64,000 nucleotides of DNA from Circinella umbellata (Eukaryota; Mucoromycota; Mucoromycetes; Mucorales; Lichtheimiaceae): the NCBI GenBank assembly GCA_025093555.1, contig JAIWNF010000055.1, positions 186,001-250,000 of the forward strand. Direction: 5' to 3'. Made by a program: the position numbers and the translations under genes. The notes under the pieces were generated by a model. It worked only from the letters and a program-made list of their open reading frames with translations. It was not told the origin of the DNA and made no database searches. This document shows positions 36,330 through 46,607 of this stretch, one piece after another; within the stretch, counting starts at the first letter, position 1, and each line of letters begins with the position of its first letter.

Positions 36330-37985
36330 CACTCGGTCAAAAAAGTGTCCCAATAATCATAACTTTAGAACATTTTGCTCAGTTACTTGCCAGGATATTG
36401 ACCAATCAATGTGAAATTTTGAGTGCACACTAGTGTGGATATTAGTATTACGTATAAAAAATATAATTGTGATTGGATAGGCATTTAAAGCTCCGTCAAG
36501 TAATTTGAAAATATAAGCATTGGGACACTTTTTTGGGGCACTTTTAGGAGTTAGAAATTTAAGCCACTGAAAAAGTTTTTTGATAACAAGTATCATTATT
36601 TTTTTAATATTTTCTCCTCTTTTCCTCTTTCTGCATCTTTTGAAGTAAGTACTAATAAGAATAAACATATTTTTATTATTAGAGATAAAAAAAATCTCAT
36701 AAAGCTATTAGATGAAAAAAATATCTTTAGAAAAGCATCAAGAAATTATTCACTACCTTTCTAAGGGCATGTCAATTCGTCAGACAGCTAAAAAGACATC
36801 TGTTGGACATAGTACAGTTGGAAGAATTTACAAGAAAACACCAAATATACCTAAAAATTCAAAAAATGGAAGACCAGTAAAAGCTAATCCCTCTACAAGC
36901 AAGCTTTTAGTAAGGCAATTTAAAAAATATGAATTAAGGAATGCTTCACAAGGCTCTAAATATCTTAAGGCTTATTATAACATTGATGTGGTTCCTCAAA
37001 CTGTTCGTAATATGCTGTATAAAGGTGGACTCAAGGCATTTAAGAAACCAAAAAAACCAATTATAAGTGAAAAGAATCGTAAGAAACGTTTAAAATGGGC
37101 ACAAGAGCACAAAAACTGGACATCTGAGGATTGGAAGCATGTTGTATGGTCAGATGAAACAAGAATAAATCGTTTTGGGTCTGATAGTGATCTTTATGGA
37201 TGGCGTAATCCTCAAAATAAGCTTACTAAACAAGATGTCCGTGAAACTAGTAAAGCAGATGGAGGTCGTTTAATGGTTTGGAGCTGCATTACATGGGATG
37301 GAGTTGGCTATATCTGTGATATTGGTGACCATAATATGGTAAAAGAAGATTATCTGGATATCCTAAAGTCTGATCTTTTGAATTCTTTGAATTATTATAA
37401 TTTAAATAATAACCGAACTATTTTTATGCAAGATAATGATCCTAAACATAAGGCAAAACTAGTAATGGATTGGTTAAATCAGCAACAATTTAAAGTAATG
37501 GACTGGCCACCACAATCTCCAGACTTAAACCCAATTGAAAATATGTGGGCCAAGTTGAAAAAAATGTTGAAAAAGAACTATTCCCAACCAGCTAAAAATA
37601 AGGATGAACTCTTTAAAAGAGTTGGTGAATGCTGGTATAAGATTGATGCTACAGAATGTCAAAAGTATATTGAATCGATGCCACGACGTGTAAAGCAAGT
37701 TATTGATGCAAGAGGGTTATGGACTAGATATTGATTTTATAAATTTCTCTTAATAAAAATGAATAAATTTTAAATGGCCAAAAAAAGTGTCCCAATGCTT
37801 ATATTTTCAAATTCCTTGACGGGGCTTTAAATTCTTATCCAATCACAATTATACTTTTAGTATGTAATACTAATATATATACTAGTGTCCACTGAAAATT
37901 TCACATTGATTGGTCAATATCCTGATGAGTAACAGAGCAAAATGTTCTAAAGTTATAGTTATTATGACACTTTTTTGACCGAGTG
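36330..37985 (+). mobile_element. Tc1 transposon with ~210-bp inverted repeats, intact
   Basis: The element is 1656 bp with tips CACTCGGTCAAAAAAGTGTC and its inverse complement, flanked by TA (36328-36329 and 37986-37987). The repeats extend about 210 bp (36330-36540 and 37775-37985) with a few mismatches. Each repeat has the motif AAAAAAGTGTCCCAAT near the outer tip and again, inverted, at its inner edge, which suggests two transposase sites per end. It lies inside the Gypsy element and holds an uninterrupted transposase gene. Confidence 0.95.
36712..37734 (+). CDS. Tc1-family DD34E transposase, intact
   Basis: 340 residues, intronless, the normal Tc1 length. A paired helix-turn-helix DNA-binding region (residues about 1-110: KGMSIRQTAKKTSVGHSTVG, then NASQGSKYLKAYYNIDVVPQ) contains a GRPVK-type linker. 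Catalytic residues are D in HVVWSDETRINRFG, D in IFMQDNDPKHKAK and E in SPDLNPIENMWAKLKK, with 34 residues between the last two. The GRLMVWSCITWDG block is characteristic. No stop or frame change is present, so the element could be active or recently active. Confidence 0.95.
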   Translation: MKKISLEKHQEIIHYLSKGMSIRQTAKKTSVGHSTVGRIYKKTPNIPKNSKNGRPVKANPSTSKLLVRQFKKYELRNASQGSKYLKAYYNIDVVPQTVRNMLYKGGLKAFKKPKKPIISEKNRKKRLKWAQEHKNWTSEDWKHVVWSDETRINRFGSDSDLYGWRNPQNKLTKQDVRETSKADGGRLMVWSCITWDGVGYICDIGDHNMVKEDYLDILKSDLLNSLNYYNLNNNRTIFMQDNDPKHKAKLVMDWLNQQQFKVMDWPPQSPDLNPIENMWAKLKKMLKKNYSQPAKNKDELFKRVGECWYKIDATECQKYIESMPRRVKQVIDARGLWTRY

Positions 37986-38590
37986 TAGATATAAATATTT
38001 ATGCAAGAAAAAAAATATTTATGCAACCCAAAAAAAAAAAAAATACCTCGGACTTTGTGTCCTATTTGTGAATTCATTTGAAGTAATACCTCATGTATTT
38101 TCAATTTTTTATTATTTTCAGTGCTAAATAAAAAAAAAATTGAAAGAACCTGTAGGTTAAGCTCAAAAAAAGTTGTGACCCCCGCTTAAAATTTTGCCGG
38201 ACCTATTCGGACTTTGTGAATCACAACTTGTGAATATTTTGTGAATTTTGTGAAAATAAAATTTGATACATATTAGTATATGTAACTAAAGAAATATAAA
38301 CAAATAATACAAAATCATCATCATAATTATCACAAAAATAAAAATAAGATATAAAAGTTTTACTAAACTAACAATAACTGTACCTGCCATGACTTCATGC
38401 AGACATTTCTCAAAAAGAAGATAATTGCAAATATTGCAAAAACATGTACTTGTTGCAAGAAGCATCACTTCTAACAAAATTATCCCTCTCAAAATCAAAG
38501 ACATTACAATATAAATACCCTTCTGAATACCTCGAAATTTTTATCAATCAATTATAATACAGTTTTATATTTTCTTAAACTTATAAAATC
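37986..38590. other. Gypsy interior 3' of the Tc1 element
   Basis: About 600 bp. The word CGGACTTTGTG occurs at about 38048 and 38208 within related local sequence (CCTCGGACTTTGTGTCC; TTCGGACTTTGTGAATC). No gene is supported. Confidence 0.4.
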
Positions 38591-39171
38591 ATGTTCACCT
38601 CATCTACTACCTATTTACTCAGCAATCAATCCGTGACTTTCGATAGTACATCAGCAACCTCGATCAAAGAAGAAATGTCTGGCTGGGATACACAAGTAGA
38701 AAATGTATATCACCATGAGACTATTTGGAATAACGAAAAAGCATCTTATCTACCAGTTCTTACAATCAATAACGGAGGCCATATGTTGTTCTGAACTTAT
38801 GATCCTGAGTACCTCCCCCCCAACAAAACAAGCATTACAGAAGGAAAAAGTAGTTGAAAAATCATTTTTTTTTCGATTTGATTCAAGAATGTGTAAACGC
38901 ACATTTGACAAGACAACAAGCACAGGAAGACTTGGAAACTGCCAGACGCCTACTTGCCAACCGGATCGCAGTGCGCCTAGTTTCTACGTTGTGGACACTC
39001 CCAGATGAATCTGCTAGATACAAGGCTATTCACGAATATATAAAGAAACACTTACATGATAACTACATTACGGCCGACACAAAATTGCATGCAATGGTTA
39101 ACTCTTACTATAATACTCTGGTCTCTGCAGGGTTCCCACATCATCTCGTTCACTTGGACGTCGAACCTTAA
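38591..39171 (+). pseudogene. Orphan ORF upstream of the 3' LTR
   Basis: One frame (38591-38794) begins MFTSSTTYLLSNQSVTFDST; another (to 39171) carries LIQECVNAHLTRQQAQEDLE, RRLLANRIAVRLVSTLWTLP and PHHLVHLDVEP. The two look like one coding region broken by a frame change at about 38790-38860. The position between integrase and 3' LTR is where some LTR elements keep an extra gene. I do not recognise the product, a mostly helical protein. Confidence 0.4.
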
Positions 39172-39185
39172 AAAGTGCGGGGATA

Positions 39186-39779
39186 TGTTACCTTTTTATT
39201 CCTTTCTTATTATTAAATTTTATTATTATATATATATTCACCTTATAAATTATCAACATCAGTAATATCTCATTATTATAATTAATCAACAAATAAAGAA
39301 GTAATTATCATGAATATTGTGTTCCATTCACACCATACCAACTATTAAAGATAACCAGGATAATTGCTACACGTACTCGGGAATGTTACTTAAACCAGTA
39401 AGGGGCACACGTACAAGTAATTGCAACACTTGCAAGTAACTGTTACAAGTACAAGTTACTAATACTCAAGATTTCAGCCAATTATCAACTTAGGATAGAT
39501 AGATAGAAATTAGTATAAATAAGACATCTTTCTTCCTCAATTAAATCTTTAGTTCTACTAAGTTTATAAAGTTTCAATAAAGCTACTTGGTTCACTCACC
39601 ATTATTTTCTATTTTCACCCTACAATCAGGATTAATTTATTTTGTTGGTTCTTAAATTAATCAAACTCTTTTATTTTATAAGTTATTTATTTTAACTTAT
39701 CCTTTTCCTTGAGTCATATACTCAGAATTATATTACTGTTTATTCATTTTATATAACACGATATGACCGAAACGTATCA
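39186..39779 (+). repeat. 3' LTR of the Gypsy element
   Basis: 594 bp, matching the 5' LTR with mostly transition differences. It is preceded by a purine-rich tract (AAAAAGTGCGGGGA) ending just before TGTTACC, a plausible plus-strand primer. Confidence 0.92.
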
Positions 39780-40438
39780 ATAGTATTATTTTATCTTATA
39801 TAACTTAATATTAGTCTTTTTAATGGTAAAATCAGTGATACAGGTTTTCTTTAATCTCATCCCAGCTCTTCCCTTTTCAGCTGGCTACTTTGTTTTCATA
39901 GCAATTAAAAATATATAAATCATTCTTGTTGTCAAGAGAAAGCTTCTCAACATCTTGTTGATAACGGTGTCTCTTTTTCGCCAACTTCATATAAATGCTT
40001 TTTTCTTTTTTCTCATCTGCATACATATGTACTTTTCGACTTTGTCATGTACTTGTTCATTACTATTGCATATGTAATTATGTTGTTGATACAATTTGTT
40101 TTTACTCATTTATTCGACTGCTAACCAAGGTCCATATCAAACACACTTTGTTGTAAATTCATTATTAATCCAGTCTCTGATTAATTATTACTATTTGGTG
40201 TATACACCAGTGTCATTTTTATCACTAAAAGATTAGCTTAAGTAGATAGCAAAGCTACATTAAGCAGCTAGCTACATTATATGAACTATCATTTTTTTTA
40301 TCTTATCCCTACAGCTTAATTTAATTATAGTTATTTTTCTAGTATATTCTACACATTAGTACCAGCTGCGTTTCAATTCGCTAAACTGGTATAAATCCTC
40401 ACATATATCAAGTACCAGTTTAGTGAATACTCACTGTA

Positions 40439-41480
40439 TTTGCCACTTTCCAGACATAAGAGTTGATGATGGACCAGTCTTTGATAGCAGAGCTATTGGA
40501 CTAGTTGTTGTTATTGAATAACATTGTGCATCAATGACACACGTTTGTTTTGTGTTATTTGTGCCCAGGTCATTTTTGGGTCTAATAACCCTAGTACTTG
40601 TTTGGAAGCATATAGGGTGCCACCTTTTGGCTGTTTTAAGTTTTGATGCAGAGAAGCCATTGAGTATTGAGTTGCTATTTGGAGGAGCTAAAAAAATTAC
40701 TGTTCCTGTGTTTTGTTTTTTCTTTCCTTCTCCTTTTTTACAAACAAAAAAGTTTACTTATAATGTCCTTTGATAACAACTACCAAGCTGAATATTTTAA
40801 TATTGACCTTATTTTCGACCTTCTTGAGCATCATCAGAAAGAAAAAAACCAGATATGAGAATTTCAGTCATGCATCGAAGAATATGAGCATGAGTTAGAA
40901 AACTTATGCAAGTGCAAGTAGGGTGGTTCTGTTGTTGGCCACTTGGATACTATTGAGCATAATCATGAAGAAGCTTACAATTGTTTGATGAATGATTATT
41001 TCATAAGCGATTCAAAATATGTAAAAAAAACAATTCCATTATTGATTCAGAATGCATATAACAATTGTTTCTATGAATCATGGATAGAATAGTGGACTAT
41101 GACAGTTATTTTCAGCAAAAGACAAATGCCACCCATAAATGTGGTATAAGAGGCCTGCTATTAGTTGTCTAGCCAAAGTGACCTATTGACTGTGCTGCTG
41201 TTAATAAAGTTACTATGGTCGATATAGCCTTGAATGGCCACTTTAAATTATTTGATCACCATATTCATCCAAATCATCCAAATAGTCTGATTCATCCTTG
41301 TTCATTTCTTTTTGGATATATATCTGCTGATATTCCTTCATTATGTTTGCTCTGAGTTTGCTGATATGCTCAACTAGTTCATTGTTCCCATTTTTAACTG
41401 CAATTGATGTATTCAATAGATACTCAAAGAAGTTCTTAAAGAACTTTCTATACTTGGCTTTTTCTTTATCCAATTTATAG
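40439..41480. other. Degenerate coding-like sequence of unknown origin
   Basis: Short broken plus-strand frames (for example MSFDNNYQAEYFNIDLIFDL at 40762, then QSCIEEYEHELENLCKCK and EAYNCLMNDYFISDSKYVKK) follow one another with stops, as in an old transposon gene. On the minus strand, 41243-41473 encodes a charged helical frame (KAKYRKFFKNFFEYLLNTSI). Neither was recognised. This is probably relic element sequence. Confidence 0.35.
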
Positions 41481-41835
41481 GGTTCTTAGTAGACCGATCT
41501 GGATCAGATTGCCACCATTTCAAATCCGGATCGTCCATGGATTAGAGAATTGCAATCCCAATCCGTTTCGTAAAAATCCGGATTGAATCCATAATCCGTA
41601 ATGCAAAAAAAATCAATTAGATGAAAATCTAGGCTATATAGTAGATGTCGCAGTAGTTTTTCATGAGAAAAGGTATTTTACAAGATGGTGTATGATAGTC
41701 GTTTGAGATCGTTTAAGAACAGTAAAACATTGGTAACAGAGGTGCATTATTTTTAGATGACTTTATTATTTTGGTTTGAAAAACATAATAGGAAATAAAT
41801 AAGTTATATAATAAAAAAAGAATTGTAGTAATAAA

Positions 41836-41985
41836 AAGTTATAGTGGGAAAATGAGTTCTAGTAGAAAAAAAGTTATAATGGGAAAAAAGAAGTTACAAT
41901 GGGAAAAGAAAGTTATAGTTGGAAAAAAATTATAGTGGGAAAGTTATAGTAGAAAAAAAAAGTTATGGTGGTACAGTACAAATAA
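41836..41985. repeat. Degenerate tandem repeat of AAGTTATAGTGGGAAAA
   Basis: Seven or eight imperfect copies of about 17-22 bp follow one another, each with a GTTATA(A/G)TGG core and a purine tail, inside the hAT-like element. Confidence 0.75.
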
Positions 41986-42271
41986 GTTTTTGTGGTAGAA
42001 ATATAACATGACGTGGACTTTTTTTTTTGTGGGGAAGTAGTAAATTTCCAGTGTGCTGAAAAAAAAAGAGGTATAAGAGCATGCCCAACGGACTCCCGAA
42101 AAATGAAATTTGCTAGATTTGGAGATTCATTGCCCCAATGGACTCCCCAAATGAAAAGCTAAATCTGTGAAAACCTAAATTCAGAGTCAAAATTCTCTAA
42201 ATTACGGGAGCCTCTGGCTGGTCTCCAAACTCCCTTCTGTACCTTATACATAAATTTTGACACATAAAAAA

Positions 42272-43272
42272 ATGAATAACTCATCAGAAATTACACCAGC
42301 CATTACTACTTCGAAGAAATCAGCAGGGTGTGAGGGAAACCTCAACTACTCGTTTGCTGAAGATCTTCAACTTTGTAAATCTTGGTTGAAGATTTCTCAA
42401 AATTCAGTTGTTGGAGCTGATCAAGAATCAACTGCTTTCTGGGAAAGCATTCTAAAGCATTTCACCGAGAACCTTGAGGAATCTCGGTGCGAACGAAATG
42501 CCAAAGGTTTGATAAGCCGTTGGAGCCGATATATCCAAAAGGATGTGTCAAAGTTCTGCGGATATTATGAGCAGGTTCAAAACCTCAGACAAAGTAGACA
42601 GAATGAGCTTGGAGAGGTAAATAAATGATAAAAAAAGTACGAGTTATGATACTAATATAAATGCAAATTATTAAACATAATTTCTAGCAATCCCAGGCAA
42701 AAGAAATGTATTTGAGGTTTGAGAAGAAGCCTTTTGGCTTAGAGCACTGCTGGGCAGTTCTTCGTGGTGATGAAAAGTGGAAGAGCAGAGCAAAGGAGCT
42801 AAAGGACAAGCAGACAGCCTCCAAGAAGAAGAAAGAAAAGAAGAAAGAAGTGTCACCTGTTGCTCCAGCAGATGAAGATGCTGACACTTCATCTGGTGCT
42901 AAACCACGACCTGTGGGCAGCAAGAAAGCAAAAGAGCAGGAGGCTTACAAGTGCAAGCTTGATCAAGCTCTTGAACACAAGCGGGAGTTTCTGGAAGAAT
43001 CAAAGAAGAGGACGAAGTATTTGGAACAGCTTGTAATGGAGCGGAAAAAAGAAACCAAAGAGAAGAAGAATGAGGCGAAAGAGGATCAACGGAGAAATGA
43101 TTACAACATCATGTCAATGGATCTTTCGAAGTTGGATCCTCTTCGTCGTCAATATTTCGAGCATGAGATGAAAAAAATCCTTGCAAGATCTTTAAAAGAA
43201 CAAGTAGAAGAAGACGACGACGAAGAAGTTAATGATGATGAAGACGAAGACGAAGAACAAGAACAAGTATAA
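42272..43272 (+). CDS. Harbinger ORF1: Myb/SANT-like DNA-binding helper protein
   Basis: Exons 42272-42616 and 42688-43272, 930 nt, 309 aa. The N-terminal part is a trihelix/Myb-like domain (SFAEDLQLCKSWLKISQNSV; FWESILKHF; SRWSRYIQKDVSKFCGYYEQ), like the plant Harbinger and no-apical-meristem-associated ORF1 proteins. Then comes PFGLEHCWAVLRGDEKWK, a Lys-rich nuclear-localisation-like stretch (KKKKEKKKE), a coiled-coil-like segment and an acidic C-terminal tail (EEDDDEEVNDDEDEDEE). In known Harbinger elements this protein binds the transposase and the tips and brings it to the nucleus. Confidence 0.85.
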
Positions 43273-43324
43273 CAATTAGTCCAATTGGACTAATATAAGC
43301 AAATCATTTTTTTATTTTTATATA

Positions 43325-44678
43325 TTAAGCCTTTCCATGCAATTCCCACAAATGTTCAATAAGGTCATTTCTCAATTGATAGTGTGTTTGAGTATCGCGT
43401 ATTTGTTCATAGCGTTGCATGTAATTCTCAAAAGTAGTATCATCGTTTAGTGTTGGATCATCAGCTGTTGGTGTATGTACACTATGAGCATCATTTGATC
43501 CATTAGTGTCAGGTCTAACTCGTTTTCTACTGATATTACGACGCTCTTTTTCTTTACGTGTTGCTGCATCATCATATATATAATTGAGTGCTTGCCCCCG
43601 CTCGTCTTCAACAGTCATATTATGAAGGATTATACATGCCTTCATTATATGCGCAAGGGTAGCTGTTGTCCAGTGTCTTGCAGGTTGCTCAATAATGGCA
43701 TATCGAGACTTGAGAACCCCAAATGCACGCTCGATATCTTTACGAACTGCTTCTTGCATTGTGTTAAAGTGCTACAAACATAAGAAAACAATGTTTTAAT
43801 TAGCGTTACTTTATAAATAAAAATCCACATACCTTTTCTTTTCTTTCATCCGCCCTTGGGATTGATTGAACTAATGTTGCCCATTTGGGGTATATCCCAT
43901 CAGCAAGATAATACCCCATAATGTACTCATGTCCATTGATGTTATATGATACTGATGGTGTACGCCCAGCAGCAAGATTCGCAAAAAGATCAGAGCGATC
44001 CAACACATTGATATCATTTAGGCTGCCTGGAAGTCCAAAATGGGCATGCCATATCCATAAATCAAAATCAGCAACAGCTTCCAAGATGACTGTTGCCGAT
44101 CCTTCTTTGCCTCTATACATGCCATGCCATGCTTTTGGACAGTTTTTCCATACCCAATGAGTGCAGTCTACTGACCCCAACATGCCTGGAAAACCACGTG
44201 CTTCGCCTTGTGCAAGGAGTCTTGCCACATCTTCTTGGTTTGGTATACGAAGATACGTCTCACCAAACACATCGACAACAGCTTGACAGAATCTTTTGAG
44301 ACATTGCCGGGCAGTCTCAGTACCCGTGCGTAGATAATCATCTATGGCATCAGGAGGAACACTATAGGCAAGTTGCCTCATAGCTGCTGTCGCCTTCACG
44401 ATTGGTGACAATCCAGGTTTTCCAGCTGCATCATTTTTTTGAGTGAAAAAATCATCACTGTTTCCAATCGCCTCAACAATTCGCAAAAATAATGGCCGAA
44501 ACATTCTGAAACGACGACGAAATACTTCTGGTCCATGAAGAGATTCATCGTTGAAATAATTACGGCGAAGCATTGTCTCTCCCAAAGCGCGACTTCTTTC
44601 CTTATATTTCCGTCCAAAGACAGAACCTCCTCTCTTCATTTCCTCCTCTTCATTTCCGTTTCTCAAATTTTCGATCAC
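43325..44678 (-). CDS. PIF/Harbinger transposase (plant-transposon-protein type)
   Basis: Exons 43833-44678 and 43325-43771, 430 aa in frame. Motifs of the Plant_tran/DDE_Tnp_4 group: EVFRRRFRMFRPLFLRIVEA, KATAAMRQLAYSVPPDAIDD, catalytic D in LGSVDCTHWVWKNCPKAW, D in GYYLADGIYPKWATLV and E in VRKDIERAFGVLKSRYAII. The splice joins ERKEK to HFNTMQEAVRKDIE and keeps the conserved spacing. No lesion was seen. The start may be this ATG or a downstream one at MKRGG. Confidence 0.92.
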
Positions 44679-45415
44679 TCGTCAATGCAATTGAATCCAA
44701 TGCAGTTCATCAGCATCAGCATCAGCAAAAAGTTGTTCAAGTTCGCGAGTTGTAGACATTTATTAAGATAGTAAAATAAAATAAGGTATGAGAAGAAACT
44801 TTTTTTTTTCACTGGTTGAATTTTAAAATAAAAAATCTAAATTTGGGGAGTCCGTTGGGTGATTTGCACAATTGCCAAATTTCGGCACTGATTCTGGGTT
44901 TATATCTAGCAAAAAATTTGGGGAGTCCGTTGGGCATGCTCTAAGTTTACCTTTTCTGTTTACAACCATATTAAAAGTTCATAATTCTCTTTATCATTAC
45001 TAGATTAATAAAAATAGTAATTGAGTTCATTAATCTCTCTTTTTAATCTTCAATTTTTGTTTCTTTCTTTTCAGATTTTTTTTTCTATATTAAAGCCATT
45101 ACTACTTTTCTTTTCAACTGCTCTATTCAAGTATATAATAATATACAAAAACTTACTCTCTTCTTTATTTGAATATATATATATATATATATACCTTACC
45201 ACAGCATTGTTAAAACTTTGATCCATTACTCTATAATTATAATGATGGATCAGAAAAATCCGACGGATCCATAGATCTCAATCCGTTTACAATCCGGATT
45301 GTAGAATTACGATCCGAATCCGATCCGAATCTGTTGAGACACAATCCAAATCCGATCCAATCCATATGAAAAACGGATCGGTTTATAAATCTGGATTGTA
45401 CTAAGATCCCTAATT

Positions 45416-46605
45416 GTTTGCTTGCTGGACATGCATATTAGTTTGAAGACGAAATATTTGTGTATGACGCCATACTTGATCTTTTCAAACTTTAAGCCAC
45501 AATTTGTGCGCGTGATGCATTGGGAATAACAGGTAAAACCTAAGAGCAATATTGAAAATAAAATTAGGTATAACAATATAATAAATATTTTCAACCAAAT
45601 ATAGATGCTAATTATCTTGTTATACCTGACGAAAGTCACTACCGAAAACAATTAGTTTTCCACCAAAAGGTACGTGTTCTAAGGCAGGGTCTACAGATTT
45701 CATCAAATCCTGCATACTGCGATTAACACATCAATAAGATCCTTACTGATCATTGAAGCTTCGTCCCATATGATTAAAGTCATTAATTTTAAAAGCTGTG
45801 CTGTAGCAGATCGCGGAGTAAATGAACAAAATGATGTGTGATCAAGGTCAAGAGGAATTTTAAACAAAGAGTGAGCAGTTCTACCACCTTCCATTAAAAG
45901 TGTAGCAGTACCACTGGTTGCGACAGCAAGAGCAATGTCACCTTGACGTCTGACACGATCAAGAAGAGCATTAAATATATAAGTTTTTCCTGTGCCACCA
46001 GGACCATCAACAAAGTAAACTTTAGGCTCAGTATTCGGACGTTCTAAAGCGTTGCATATATTGTCGAATACATTTTGTTGATCATTGTTGAAATTAAGCA
46101 CTGGTGCAGGATGACGATTCGATCTTTTGGCAATGTCGCATTATTGACGAATAAGAAGCGGTTCAGCTGGTTGTTGGTTGTTATCATTTTGTTGAGATCT
46201 GTCAGGCAGAATGAAACCATCGAATTCAGTAAGTGATCGGGATGTATTTGCCATAATAGATTCCATTGCAAGTAGTGCTTGTCCGTATATATCATCAGAT
46301 TCTGGTAAAGATAGGTCATTTGCTTCATTTCATGCAGTATGTAGAAAGTCTTCGGAAAGATTTGATCGATAAGCCATCTATAAAGCATGTGGATTTTCTG
46401 GGCTGCAATAAGTTAAGATCATGGAAAAAAGCTGTCTTAAAGCAGCAGGGAGCTGATATGATGCTGCTTGTTCTAGGCAATCTTCCCATTCTTGCTGTCC
46501 AGTAAGTAGTCCGCGCCTTCTTGCAGCAGCTTGAAATGATGGCATAAGCTCATTTTCAATAGTTTTAAGCTCATTGAAAGAAGTTGCTCTAGGAACATGA
46601 TATAA
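45416..46605 (-). pseudogene. Helitron 1: Pif1-like helicase segment, degenerate
   Basis: Minus-strand continuation of Helitron 1. From 46605 it reads YHVPRATSFNELKTIENELM, then AARRRGLLTGQQEWEDCLEQ and LRQLFSMILTYCSPENPHAL, followed by a stop and frame changes. It recovers as LNFNNDQQNVFDNICNALER, Walker A in VDGPGGTGKTYIFNALLDR, and Walker B in LIIWDEASMISKDL. After an intron-like gap the helicase resumes with LPVIPNASRAQIVA and breaks off at NMHVQQAN, exactly at the hAT-like element. The rest of the helicase is not on the other side. Confidence 0.85.
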
Positions 46606-46607
46606 TA

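Larger units (their letters stand above)
29245..39779 (+). mobile_element. Gypsy-type LTR retrotransposon with nested insertions
   Basis: Two 594-bp LTRs (TGTTAC...GTATCA) bound a 10.5 kb unit, flanked by ATAG at 29241-29244 and 39780-39783. Internal order: primer-binding site, gag, a deleted pol (protease, RT and RNase H not found), integrase, an unknown region, a Crypton, a Tc1 element, an orphan ORF and a purine-rich tract before the right LTR. By eye the LTRs differ at about 14 substitutions and 2 indels (about 97-98 percent identity). Gag and integrase carry several stops, so it is not autonomous. Confidence 0.9.
29092..40436. mobile_element. Small non-autonomous TA-flanked transposon, split by the Gypsy element
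   Basis: The left end is CAGTAAGTATTCGCTAAACC and the right end, inverse complement, is CAGTGAGTATTCACTAAACT; both are flanked by TA (29090-29091 and 40437-40438). Without the LTR retrotransposon the element would be about 806 bp. It encodes no transposase. The terminal 150 bp hold several copies of CTAAAC(C/T)GGTA (29105, 29126, 29139 and about 29194; right side 40380 and, inverted, 40412). The TA duplication and repeat-rich tips suggest a Tc1/mariner/pogo-driven miniature element. Confidence 0.75.
42077..44941. mobile_element. PIF/Harbinger transposon, two genes, apparently intact
   Basis: The element is 2865 bp. Tips GAGCATGCCCAACGGACTCC are perfect inverted repeats at both ends, flanked by TAA (42074-42076 and 44942-44944), the standard 3-bp Harbinger duplication. 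A second inner copy of the tip motif (GGGGAGTCCGTTGGG) occurs at 44844-44860 and a partial one at 42133-42150. It holds the two expected genes, a DNA-binding ORF1 and a DDE transposase, converging with 52 bp between stop codons. Confidence 0.95.
41482..45414. mobile_element. hAT-like non-autonomous element with CCGGAT iterons, carrying a Harbinger insertion
   Basis: The left tip AGGGTTCTTAGTA and the inverse complement of the right tip, AGGGATCTTAGTA, match at 12 of 13 bases. Both subterminal regions (41490-41610 and 45250-45400) are crowded with AATCCGG, CGGATC and AATCCGGATT words in both orientations, as in hAT elements. Without the Harbinger element it would be about 1.1 kb, with no coding region. 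A clear 8-bp duplication was not found (flanks CAATTTAT and AATTGTTT), so the class is uncertain. Its right end interrupts the Helitron helicase. Confidence 0.5.

Noticed and set aside
33340..38230. Similar words (GGTCCGG, AAAATTT, GTGAC) on both sides of the Crypton and Tc1 were considered as terminal inverted repeats of one larger element
   Set aside because: The match is short and interrupted, with no flanking duplication; it is not enough to call an element.
40534..40860. Hydrophobic plus-strand ORFs as a possible membrane protein gene
   Set aside because: No homologous motif, poor starts and stops immediately around; more likely relic element sequence.
41474..45424. An 8-bp target duplication for the hAT-like element (CAATTTAT versus AATTGTTT)
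   Set aside because: The two octamers do not match well enough; the duplication is treated as not found.
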